Source: Drechmeria coniospora | Lineage: Eukaryota > Ascomycota > Sordariomycetes > Hypocreales > Ophiocordycipitaceae | Length of the DNA stretch: 64,000 bases | Direction: 5' to 3' | NCBI RefSeq assembly: GCF_001625195.1 | Contig: NC_054390.1 | Location: 6,731,222 to 6,795,221, forward strand | Shown here: in pieces, positions 48,562 to 59,239 of the stretch | Numbering within the stretch: position 1 is the first letter of the stretch | How the letters are laid out: every line of letters begins with the position of its first letter | The notes under the pieces: generated by a model | Seen by the model: only the letters and a program-made list of their open reading frames with translations | Database searches by the model: none | Told to the model about the DNA's origin: nothing | Translations under genes and position numbers: made by a program

Positions 48562-49300
48562 ATGTCGGCAGCATCGGCACCAGCAGCGGCCATGGCATCA
48601 GCATCAACGGCCGCGCAATCGGACGAGGCGACGGATGCGAGCGGCGCACCACGCTCCGAGCGGCACCCGCGCCTCGGCACGGCGACGCCCGGACGGGTGC
48701 TGCTCGGCTCGCTCTCGTCGGCCGTCGTCGGGCTGACGCTCGGCGCGCTCCAGGGCGGTCAGACGGCGCAGCTTCGGTTCCGGGCCGAGCACGCGCACAA
48801 GATGCCCGACTCGACGGCGGGCTGGTACTTTTACCACAAGACCAAAAACTACCACGCCATGCAGGGCGGCATCCGCGAGGGCTTCCGCATGGCGGCCAGG
48901 ACGGGCTTCTGGACCTTGATGGCCCTCTCGCTCGAGAGCACGGTCGACAGCTGCCGGGGCGCGAGCGACATGTTCTCGACGGTCGTGGCGACGCTCAGCG
49001 TCGCGGGCGCCTTTTCCCTCTGGCGTACGTCTCGCTCACCCACCGTCCGGACCTGGCGGTGGTTGGTGGTCGAGGTTGGTTGATGTCATCCGCTGACGCT
49101 GGGTGAATCGTGCAGATGGCTTTTCGCTCTCGACGGCCGCTCGGACCGCTCGGGTCGGACTCCTTTTCGGCCTCGGCTACGGCGGGGTGCAAGATCTCGT
49201 CGGCTTGGCCCGCGGTCGACCGATAGGCTACGTCGAGCTCGTCCGACGTCGGCTCGGCGGTCAGACGACGGAGGTGGCCGGGCGACATGACGAACCATGA
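48562..49300 (+). CDS. Tim17/Tim22/Tim23-like mitochondrial membrane protein
   Basis: Exons 48562-49024 and 49116-49300 give 215 residues. After an Ala/Ser-rich N-terminus come RLGTATPGRVLLGSLSSAVVGL (first membrane helix), a Gln/Arg-rich loop, GWYFYHKTKNYHAMQGGIRE, then three further hydrophobic segments (FWTLMALSLEST, MFSTVVATLSVAGAFSLW, TARVGLLFGLGYGGVQDLV). It ends in a conserved GLARGRPIGYVELVRRRLGG. Four helices with Gly-rich GxxxG spacing are the hallmark of the Tim17 superfamily, but this is not Tim17, Tim22 or Tim23 itself. It belongs to a less studied fungal branch. The intron has a GTACGT donor and branch CTGAC. The start was chosen at the first Met after the low-complexity upstream part; earlier Met codons are in frame. 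Confidence 0.75.
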
Positions 49301-52300
49301 CGGACCGGCCGACGTGGCCGAGCCGCGAAGCGACGACGGCGGGGGTCGGGAATGCAATCGGCATGAGCTTTCGGCCGCACCTCTCGACCGCCATGGCCTC
49401 CCGACGAGGAGGTGACAATCAGGTACGGATGGGTTGAGGCAACGCACCAGCCGCCCACGACGCTCGAGCCTGCACGCATGTACACGGGCAGCAGACGCTA
49501 CGCACACAGCAGCATATGCTACGCACACAGCATACGCTCCGTAGCCCTAGTAGCAATTGCACGCACATGCCGCAAGTACGGTATGCGCATGGGCAGATGT
49601 GTGTACTCGTGTGCTTGCATACCTGGTAATGGGTGGTACTGATCCGCCGATGCCATGCGAGCCGTCCATGGGCGTGCTTGCTGTAATACATGCACAGCAC
49701 GATACGATACTGATGTGCGGAGCATACGGTTTATTATTACCGTAGTCTGTACGGAGTACGCTCACGTGCGTTGTTCTTACTAGGTAATATTATGTTAGTA
49801 CGGAGTACAGTAATGCTGTAGATGCAAGCACGGAGCAGTTGTACGGAGTACTTGCATGCCCCATCCTTGTGCAGGTATACTTACAGTACTTACACTTACA
49901 GTACTTACCTCCAAGCAAGTACATCTACATGTACGAGAGAGCATGCCGGCGGGTAAGCTGCATGGATACGCCGGTCAGGTGATGGCTGGCAGTTCATGTT
50001 GACATGCCGGGCCGATGATGCAGGTTGGTACGCGCAATCCTCGGCCGTCAGAGGGATGGAAAACAACGGTCCGGTCATCGGCCTCGAGATCGGGCCATCT
50101 TTTGAAACCTGCCACCTGGACTGCACACCGTTTCGGAGACACAGGCGCGTAGCGCAAATGATGATTCACACCTGCATAGATGGGTACGAACAAGTACTGT
50201 AAATACATGCAAGTAAGCCTGCTGGACTCTGTACTTGTACTCCGTACTTGTTGTACTTGTTCGCACATGTACATGTAATACTGTATTCGCACCCGTACCT
50301 GTGCCTCCGCTGCATCACTGATACCCACAGTCCTACGGAGTATTACTCGTATGGCAATAACACTGCCAACTTACTATGCTTGCACTCCGTACTCCGTATC
50401 CGTACTCCGTACTCCGTACAGTACACCCAAGATATCAACACTGAAACTCCACTCCGTACAACTAATCACACCTATGATTACGTAATTACGTACTGCCCAA
50501 GTACTGTAGGTCGTACCTGGACTTGCCTGTACACCTACAACCAAGTACATGGATGCAGATAAGTTCACGAGTGCAGAAAGCACACAAACCAAGTACGTAC
50601 TTGTAGTAGGTGTGCGGAGTACGGAGTACACAAGTATGTTGCGCATGTACTTACTTTTACCTACAGCAAGTACACTCGCATGCCTGGCAATGACTGGCAA
50701 TCGACGCCCTCCTTGCCGTATCGGAGCCATTCCAGCAGATGGAGGCGTGTTGGCTGATTGGCCAATGGCCAGCTAGGCCGTGGAACCTGGCGCGGCTACA
50801 GTCGGGATTTCGCCAGCAATCCAGCTCGCTCAAGGGGGTGGGAGGGTGGAAGGGGGGTCCACGTGATGGTCGGACGACCCCGTTTGGGTTCGTGCTGCTC
50901 GAAATTGGGGCCCCTGCATCGCCATTGTCGTCTTGATAACACGGGGTCTTCCTGGGAGGCGGCGCAGGGGGCGACGTGTAAGTATGTTTCCGCGAAGAGA
51001 TGATGGGCACATGGTGCTGGAGGTGTAGGTGTACTTACATAGCTAGCTGCACGGAAGTGTACAGTACTCCGTGCCGAGAGGACTGTACTTGCAGTACAAG
51101 CACAAGTGTACAGTGAGTACACACGGTACGGAGTACTTGCACTCACTCCATGTCCGAGGAAGTACTTGCAGTAAGTAATACTACTTACAACTAGGTGTAC
51201 GGAGTACGGGGTACGGAGTGCTCCGTAGACGTAGCAGCGTTCGCCGCCGCAGTACCGCCACCGTCGTCCATGGATAGGAATTCTCCTCTGCTTGCATGAC
51301 AATATGCATGCATCAAGTGCACCGGTAGAGATTACCCACGGCATGTTGCTGATGATTACCCATCATGAAAACTGTCCAAACCTTTCAAGCCCAGCGATTG
51401 CGGGGGGGGGGGGAGGTGTCGGCATCCGTGATTGCCATCACCGCGCAGCATCTTCCCCATGGTGCTCGCCATCAGTCGTCGAGGCCCTCTGCGTTTGGCC
51501 GACGTGCTTCCATTACGTACGAGCCTGATTCGTCAAATCCGCCGGCCCCCATCCTGCCCCATCTCGCACCACCCATCTAGCACCACCTATCTCGCACCAA
51601 CCCATCCATCCATCCATCCATCCATCTTCTCTGAGCCGCAACAGAGCGAGCGTGGGGAAGGGTGGGATGGGACGGAGATGGGGACGGCGATGGGGACGGC
51701 GATGGGGACGGCGATAGGGGACCGGGGCTAGACCATGTGTCTTTTTATTTCTCGTACAGTAGAATACCACTGCATGCGAATACAGTACAAGCTCGTCCAA
51801 GTACCTACGTGCAATCGAAGAACCGAGCACAAGTACTGTACTTACTTGTATCATGCTCCGTGCTTACGGAGTACAGTTCTTGGACTTGCATACATGCTCA
51901 CATACTTGTACTGTACATGGATGACCTAGGCACTAGGTACCTATATAATATGTGCTAGTATTACTATGCTGCCATTCAAGTACAGTGCGTCGTACTTTAC
52001 CGGTGTACTCCGTACAGAGTACAGAATACAGAGTACGTAAGTAAGTACTAGAACACAAGCCGATGCCGCAGGTACAAAATGGTGCTAGGTAGGTACGGAC
52101 AGGTACGGCTAGCACCGAGTTGGCAAGTACAGCGGGCTTGTACGGAGCACTGCCAGGGACGGTAGGAGATGCCTGCGACAAGTACATACATGTCGGTGCA
52201 TGTACTCGCCGTTCGGTGCATGTACTCGCCGTACGCGTGCGGTGCAGGTACATGCCCGGTAGGTACACCTGTACTTACTTGTCCTCCGTCCTCCGTCCTC

Positions 52301-53391
52301 TGTACGAGCAGCGAAGCTCCGTCGGACTTCTGGAGCATAATACCATGCACGTGCTCACTCGGCCGCATACTCCGTCCGGACAAGTACCTGCTAACAGGTT
52401 CGGAACGGCTCATGTACCTACGCCGCGAGCTTGCCGTATTCAAGCGCGGTAGCGCTGCATGGGGTACGAGCGCTAGCTGCTAGCTGCTACCGGGGAACTG
52501 GTGCATGGCAGCCCGCCCGCCCACGAGTCCGAGATAGGCTGGGGGGGTCGGCAAGGGCGATATGGCCACAGTACGGAGTACAGTAAGTATACATACCTAC
52601 TGTACGGAGTACTCCGTACATACTTACTGTACTCCGTACTGTAAGTATGCTGCGATGGCAGGCCGCCAAGCCCCCGGTCTCACTCTTCCCACTCACGCGC
52701 ACGCGCCCCAGCTCGCTGCCCCGGCGTCGGAGCTCGGTCTCGGCAGAGTTTGGGTCGCCGGGCTCGATATAAGATGGATGACCCATTAATAACATCGTCA
52801 ACTGCCTCCCCTCCCTCCTTCCTCCCCTCCCTCCCCTCTCTCCCCCTCCTCTCCCCCCCTCCTCTCTTCTCTCCTCTCTTCTCTCCTCTTTGCCATTCAC
52901 CTCCCACTCGACTCCGAGCGACGAGAACGAAGCCAAAGCGAGCCGAAAGGATAACGGAGCTTTATTGTTCTTATTTTTGCTTCGTGCCAGTGGGGACGAT
53001 TGGAACGTCGACGCATCACGTCATCCCGCAGGCCTCGACGGCGCATCCCAGCTGCGTTTGCGATTAGCATACTTGTCGCACACACCTCTGACCTCCCACA
53101 CAGCTAGCCAAAGCTAGCCATCCACCCACCCACCGATCGCGAAGCCGAGAGGGCGCGGTGCAATACCGACGGCCATTGTCTGCCATACCCTAAGCTCCTA
53201 TTCTCTGCCATACCCTCCTACTCTGCCATACCCTCCCATTCTGCCATAGCATTCTGCCATAGCATTCTGCCGTATCCTCCCATTCCGCCATACCCTCCTC
53301 TCCCCTTCAGATATTCGCCGAGCCCTTCCGCTTCCCCCACGGTTCTCCGCGGAGCTCGGGTCGGCGAAGCAGAGCGGCAAGACAAACGGCC
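49301..53391. repeat. 4-kb gene-poor block rich in GTAC motifs
   Basis: 49480-50660 and 51020-52660 are dense in CTCCGTAC/GTACGGAG; TGTACGGAGTACTCCGTACA at 52601-52620 is a 20-bp perfect palindrome. GGGGACGGCGATG direct repeats lie at 51672-51715. CATCCATC runs occur near 51602. 52680-53390 is different: a TATA-like GATATAAG (about 52766), a CT-rich tract (52800-52890) and a degenerate tandem array (53190-53300), which together look like the proline dehydrogenase promoter and leader. No gene called. Confidence 0.6.
53190..53300. repeat. Degenerate tandem array before proline dehydrogenase
   Basis: Seven or so copies of (T)TCTGCCATA(CCCTCC), with variants TCTGCCATAGCAT and TCTGCCGTATCCTCC, lie 90-200 bases upstream of the start codon. 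Confidence 0.75.
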
Positions 53392-54982
53392 ATGAGCCTC
53401 GGCCTCGTGCACCGGGGCCCCCCCGCCGCCCTCCAGGTCGCGTCTCGGCCGTGCCTCGCGCTGATCCACGGCCGCCATGGCTTCCGCCGTGACCGCGGCA
53501 TCGTCACCGCCGCCTCGTCGCCCTCGTCGGCGCCTCCCCGCCGGCCTCGGCAGCAGCAGCGTCGCGCCATCCACTCGTCCGACAAGAAGGCGTCCACCGT
53601 CACCGAGTACCCCGGCGCCGGCGGCGCGCTGCCGCCCGTCCAGCCCAACCTCGAGCCCTCGCGCGCGCCGCTGTCGGTCCTGCCGCTGAGCATGATCCTG
53701 CGCTCGCTCGCCACCACCGTCGTCTCGTCGTCGCCCGTGCTGCTGCCGCCCTCGCTGCGCATCATGGTCGCCCTCGCCCACAGCACGAGCCCGCTGCTCA
53801 ACCCGGACCGCAACCCGCTCCTGCGCTTCTTCCTCAAAAAGTCCTTTTACGCCCAGTTCTGCGCCGGCGAGAACGGCGTCGAGGTCGGCGACACCATCCG
53901 CCGCCTCAAGGACATTGGCTTCACCGGCGTCATCCTCGGCTACGCCAAGGAGGTCGTCCTCACCGACGAGCAGGCCGGCCGCCTCGACGGCGCCAAGCCC
54001 GGCGAGGAGACGCGGTCCGTCATCGACAACGAGATTGTGCCCTGGGCCGAGGGCACGCTCGAGACCGTCCGCCTCGCCGAGAAGGGTGACTTTGTCGCGC
54101 TCAAGTAAGTCCTGTCCCGTCGCCCGTCGCCCGTCCGTGAGCTGACGGCGGCGTCCGCCTTCCAGGTTCACCGGCGCCGGCCGCCTCGCCCTCCACCGCC
54201 TGTCCCGCGGCCTGCCGCCGACGGCGTACCTCGCGAGCTCCATCGACGCCATCTGCCAGCTCGCCCACCGGCGGGGCGTCCGCCTGCTCTTCGACGCCGA
54301 GCAGGACGCGCTGCAGGACGGCATCGACGACTGGACCATGCGCTACGCCCGCGCCTACAACACGACGGCCGGCCGCGCCACCATCTACGGCACCTACCAG
54401 GCCTACAAGAAGCGCACGCCCGCCGTGCTCTCGCGCCACCTCGCCGAGGCCGCTGCCGGCGACTTCACCCTCGGCGTCAAGCTCGTCCGCGGCGCCTACC
54501 TCGGCTCCGACCCGCGCGGCTGCTTCTTCGACACAAAGGCCGACACCGACGCCTGCTACGACGGCAGCGCCGCGAGCGTGCTGACGCGCCAGTGGAACGC
54601 GACGCTCAAGGGCGAGGCCGACTTCCCGCACGCGAGCCTCGTGCTCGCCACCCACAACGCCGAGTCGGTGCGCCGGGCCCGCGCCATCTGCGACGCCGGC
54701 GGCGCCAAGGCCGAGATCGCCTTTGCCCAGCTCCAGGGCATGGCCGACGAGATCAGCTGCGAGCTCGTCGAGGCGAGCCAGTCGGCCCGTGCCGAGGGCG
54801 TGCCGGCGGCGACGCTGCCCGTCTACAAGTACCTCGTTTGGGGGACGACGGGCGAGTGCATGAAGTACCTCCTGCGCCGGGCCCAGGAGAACAAGGACGC
54901 CGTGCAGCGGACCCGAAGCGGTCGCGACGCCATGTGGGCCGAGGTGGTGCGACGCTTCAAGAACGCCATCCGCATGGCGTGA
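53392..54982 (+). CDS. PUT1: Proline dehydrogenase, mitochondrial
   Basis: FAD enzyme of the mitochondrial inner membrane that oxidises L-proline to pyrroline-5-carboxylate. Exons 53392-54104 and 54166-54982 give 509 residues. An Arg/Ser/Ala-rich presequence (to about residue 65) leads to the PRODH TIM barrel: FFLKKSFYAQFCAGENG, LKDIGFTGVILGYAKE, ALKFTGAGRLALHRL across the splice site, RLLFDAEQDALQDGIDDW, IYGTYQAYKK, LGVKLVRGAYLGSDPR, LVLATHNAESVRRA, IAFAQLQGMADEISCEL and PVYKYLVWGTTGECMKYLLRRA. All barrel strands and the C-terminal substrate-binding RR are present. The intron is 61 nt with a perfect GTAAGT donor. Start codon context is good; no competing upstream Met in frame was seen. In other fungi it works with pyrroline-5-carboxylate dehydrogenase, which is not in this window. 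Confidence 0.95.
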
Positions 54983-55348
54983 AGGACGAGGGGCGAGAGA
55001 GTCGAGTCGATGGGAAGGACGAGGACCTGTACGTGGACCGACGAGGGGCGAGAGAGTCGACGGCATTAACGAGGACCTGTACGCGGACCGGCGGGGGAGG
55101 CAAACGAGCGAGCGAGCGAGCGTGCCATTGCGTTTGGCTTGATAGTGATTCTGGCCTTGGCCACGCGCTGCATTAGATTAATTCGAGAGGCGACCGAGGA
55201 CGAGACGGGCATGGCATGTCGAATTAAAAAAAAACACACTTACACCATAGTCTCCCGTGGCCATTTTTTCGCGCTTCCCTTGTCATAGGTTTCCTTTTTT
55301 CTTCATCGACTTTTTTTTTTTTTCGTCCGACTTGGTTTTGCCCCCCCG
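54983..55348. other. Convergent 3' flanks of proline dehydrogenase and CGI121
   Basis: Contains a GGGGCGAGAGAGTCGA direct repeat (about 54990 and 55048) and A/T homopolymer runs (55226-55234, 55311-55323), likely 3' UTRs. No gene. Confidence 0.45.
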
Positions 55349-56125
55349 TCACACCCCCCGCAGGGCCATGGCGCCGAGAATGAGCATCTCCATCTCGGCA
55401 CGCTTCTCCCCGTCGTCCTGTATGGCATCCAGCCAACCTAGGCCGTTGAGCTTGTAGTACTTGCGCACCTTGGCGAGGTCCGTGGCCGTGGCAATGTTTT
55501 CGTCGCTCGCGTCGACGGCTCGTCCTTGCACGTTCGATCGCAGATGCTCCCAGATGCCGTCGCTCGACACCGGCCGAGGCTCGGATTCGGTCGGAAAGGT
55601 GACCTTGACGACGAGGAGGTCCTTGGTCGACGGTGACACGCCGAACCTGCGGTAGGCGTCGGCAATCTGCAGCGCCGCAGCACACGGTCAGCGGGAGGGG
55701 CGAGGCGCGGGCGAGGGGGGCCGGCCGGGCCGGACGCACGTTGCTCGAGGTGCTGAGGGAGACGACGATTTCCGAGTGCACGTTGGGCGTCTTCAGTGTG
55801 CCGTTGACGGCCGCCAGGGTGGCCTTGAAGACGACGGAGAGGAGCTGACGGCGGGAGACGACCTGGACGTGTCGAGTCAACACCGGATCGGCAGAGCGGG
55901 GAGCGGTCAGGCACGTCCGAGGCACCGCCGGAGCCGACCATGGCCAGGGCTGGCCTCGCGAGGTGTACGCACCACCGAGGCGTCAACAAACGCGTACTCG
56001 AATGCCGGGTTGCGCCCGAGCAGCTGCTGGTGGAGGAACGCGGCGTTCTCGACCTCCCGGAAGAGGGCTAGATGGATGGCGTACTCGGACGGGAGGTGCT
56101 CGAGGGAGACTTTCTCCATGGACAT
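55349..56125 (-). CDS. CGI121: EKC/KEOPS complex subunit Cgi121
   Basis: Subunit of the KEOPS complex (with Kae1, Bud32, Pcc1, Gon7) that makes the t6A37 modification of tRNA and also affects telomeres; Cgi121 recruits tRNA. Exons (minus): 56125-55973, 55862-55740 and 55666-55349, giving 197 residues, near the yeast length. Exon 1 carries LEHLPSEYAIHLALFREVEN and GRNPAFEYAFVDAS; exon 2 VVSRRQLLSVVFKATLAAVN and TPNVHSEIVVSLSTSSN; exon 3 IADAYRRFGVSPSTKDLLVV and KYYKLNGLGWLDAIQDDGEK. These are the conserved blocks of the family. Both introns are phase 0 with GTGCGT donors. Met3 (56119) is an equally possible start. Convergent with PUT1. Confidence 0.93.
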
Positions 56126-58602
56126 GGTGAGCGCCGCTGCTGCCCACCGAATCGGACCCTGGCGATTGGAATGGCGAAAGGAGCCGAAAGGAGCGTGACG
56201 AGGGAGGTGAGGCGAGAAAGGTCGGAATCCGGATCGCCGGGTCGTGGCTACGGCTCCAGTTTTGTTGCTTCAAAGAGGAGTTGGCGTCGAGCTCGAGGCC
56301 TCGAGAGGGGTTCTTCCGCCGCCGTGATGGCACCAAGGTGAATTGGGTGCAGGTTCCGTCTCGCTTGGTGCTCCGACCTGCAAGTACTTGGTTCGGCGTA
56401 CTCTGTACAAGTATTACTTGGGTGTACTGTACTTGGAGTTGTTCGGAAGTACAAAAAAGTACCGTGTTCCGCAAATTCTCACTCACGAGTACTTAGGTAC
56501 AGTAATTAGTTACTGCGTACCTGTACTCTGTGCTCCGTACGGAGTACTTGCTCCGTACAACGAGCAAGTACACATGTACCTCCAAGTACTTGCCTTGTAG
56601 GCGATCGTATTTGTACTTGCAAGCACATGTACTGTACTTAAGTACTTAGTTGGTTCTTGCGGTTAGTACGGATTATTGTTTACTCCGTACGTGCTCCGTA
56701 CTTGTCAGTGCACTTAGTGTACAGTACTGACGGGGTATTGCTGTACTTAGCGGCACCTGTAGGAGCAAGCGATGGCGGTAGCCCCGCTTCGCAGCCTGGT
56801 CAGGCCGGCCTGACGCCTTCTGCCAAGGCTTCTTTCTACCTCCAGGGTGAGGCATGGTGATGCCAAGGCCGGCCGGCTCCTTCCAGCGGCGAGCCCGTCG
56901 TCAAGCGTGCCGTGCTCGCACAGGTGCGTGCTCGTCCAGCTCCTCGCCTCGCCTCTGCGTGTCCGGATCGGAGCAGGAGGCAGCGAGCGCGTTAATTAGT
57001 CGAGGCGGCGGCGGCGTTTCCAGCGGCCCGAATGGACAGATCACGATCGCGTTCCGTGCGGCACTCTCCGCCGGTCGGAGGATGGGATGGTGGGAGGAGT
57101 CGAAGCGAGGCCTCGCACATGCGCCGTACAGCGAGTACCTGAGTATAGTAGTGTATTAGTAAGCAGTACTTAGGTAGGTAGTAATTGGCTGTTGTACGGA
57201 GTACTGGCACCTACAGTTACAGTACAGAACCTGCACCAACGCTCACTGCGTCACAGGCACCAATGCACCTACGCCAACGGAGTACAGACAGAGTACTAAG
57301 TACTAACTTATATTCAAGTGCGCTCGCCGTACTCCGTACAGTACTTGTACATGTAGGTCCTGTCCCCTCGTAGCCTCCCGTACAGTGCACGCGCAGCGCC
57401 AACAAGCATCGGCCTGAACCGGCCGAGGATGACTCTGCAAACAGGCGGCCTTCTGGTCGCATCGCCATGAATCTTCTCACGGGCCGTGCACCTCATCCGG
57501 TCACCGGTCAACAGGGCGGCATCCGACACACCGGCACATGCATTTGCCGATGGTGACGACGACCATCGCCCGTCCATCCATTTGCGACCGCATGCAAGAC
57601 TCCTCGCCCGCCAGCATCCGCTCTGCCACGCCATTTTCTTTTTTCAACCTTTTTTTTTTACCTTTTGCTCTCCGCCCTCCCTAGGCCTCTTTTCAGACGG
57701 CGATTCCATCTCCCTGGCAGCCACACTGGCAGCCACAGTCGGGCTGGGTGTGTGGGACGAGCGGCCATCGTACGAGTGCCTGCTCGATGCACATGCGACG
57801 CTACTTGTATTAATCAAGTAATACGTGCACCATTACCATTACGTAGCATGGCAAGCAAGTACGTACCTTTGGACCCATGTATTCGGAAACACGTACTAGA
57901 GGGGTTGCTGCTAGCACGGTGGCTTGCTTTCGGTGTTTTCACTCCGTGCGGAGCGTAGAGTAAGTACCTAAGTACTTGCACATGTTGATTGGTGGTGATG
58001 TGCAAGTACAGTACTCCGTACTTGCTTGGATTTAGTGTTGGACCATCCCAAGGATTGACACGAATCGTTCTCCCAAGAGCCCTCGAGCCATCCCTCGAAC
58101 CATGACACCGCGGCTCGTCAACACCCACCCGGGAGGTACTGGAGGGATGAGTGCATACGATGGCAGGTAATTGCCGAGCCTATCTCTCTCGCCGACCCTG
58201 CGTCCGGATGACTCGCAGAGGAGGATCAGGTAGGTGTATGATGCAGTGGCGCTCGCTCCCCTCTGTCGAGCCTGGCTTGTGAGGGAGGCGAATCGATGGC
58301 AAGGGAGGGAGGGAGGGGGGGCTTCTGGAAGCCTGGCATCGGCCAGCAGTGCGAGCGCGTACTGTGCCCGACGAGGGCGGCATGAGTGGGCGGCATGGGT
58401 GCACGATACCTGGCGACGCAGACGGAGGAACGAATGCAAGGTGGTGCATGTACCGCGTGCAGCAAGTACTTACTGTACACTACTGCAGGTAGAGTAGAGG
58501 AGTGTTATTACTTATTGAGGAACATTTGCACTTGTAGGTGTGTACCTTGTACAAGTGCTTGCATGTGGTGCGCATGCAACAGGAATGTAACAATACCGAC
58601 AC

Positions 58603-58660
58603 GACCAGTACGATACCAGTACGGTGCCAGTACGGTGCCAGTACGGTGCCAGTACGGGGT
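58603..58660. repeat. 11-bp tandem array, about five copies
   Basis: Unit CCAGTACGGTG, with the first copies diverged (CCAGTACGATA). The GTAC core again links it to the dispersed motif family. Confidence 0.85.
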
Positions 58661-58998
58661 GCGTCGCTGGTAGTCAGTAAGTAGGTCGTATGCAGGTTTC
58701 ACCTGTGCGCCGTGGGTGCGCAAGTGCACAAACTACTCGCACCAGCACGACGCACCATTACTTGCAGCCCTGCACACCGTGCACGGTAATCGCATCGTAC
58801 CTCTAGCGCCGGCGGGCAGCATGCGCGGTAGTTGCACGAGTACCTGTGCACAGTAAGTGCGTCGCTGCAGGTGAGTAGGCACCGAAACCTACTCTTATTT
58901 TACACTTCGACGGACCTGTCAGTAGCGCTGCCAAGGTGACATTGACATCTTCCGCGTCCGCCGTTCCGTCTTGGCCCTTGTCAAGTGCCGGGCCGGGC

Positions 58999-59011
58999 TA
59001 TAATATATAAA
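58999..59011 (+). promoter_or_regulatory. TATA element of the second zinc-cluster gene
   Basis: TATAATATATAAA in an otherwise GC-rich setting, about 230 bases before the ATG at 59240. Confidence 0.55.
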
Positions 59012-59239
59012 GAAAGACGGGGGCGAGGACGACCGGCCGGTCGCTCGCCGCCTGGGCCGAGCATGCCCACCGATCGATCCCATTTTCGATGGCGGCCGTA
59101 TCCATGACCGTTGCGGCTTCGGTTACGGCTACGGTACGAACAGCAGGAGAAGGGAAGGTCGGTGCTCCTTCGATGAGCCAGCGCCGTCCGAAGCCGCCGC
59201 CACTCCCCCGCCGCGGCCAGCTCAATCAACGTCGCTGAC

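Larger units (their letters stand above)
56126..59239. repeat. 3.1-kb interval with GTAC motifs and TF promoter
   Basis: 56380-56760, 57120-57370, 57780-58030 and 58460-58560 hold dense GTAC motifs. 57480-57780 is ordinary sequence with a T run (57640-57660). An 11-bp tandem array lies at 58603-58660. The last 250 bases carry a strong TATA element and the 5' leader of the zinc-cluster gene. No coding gene recognised. Confidence 0.55.
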
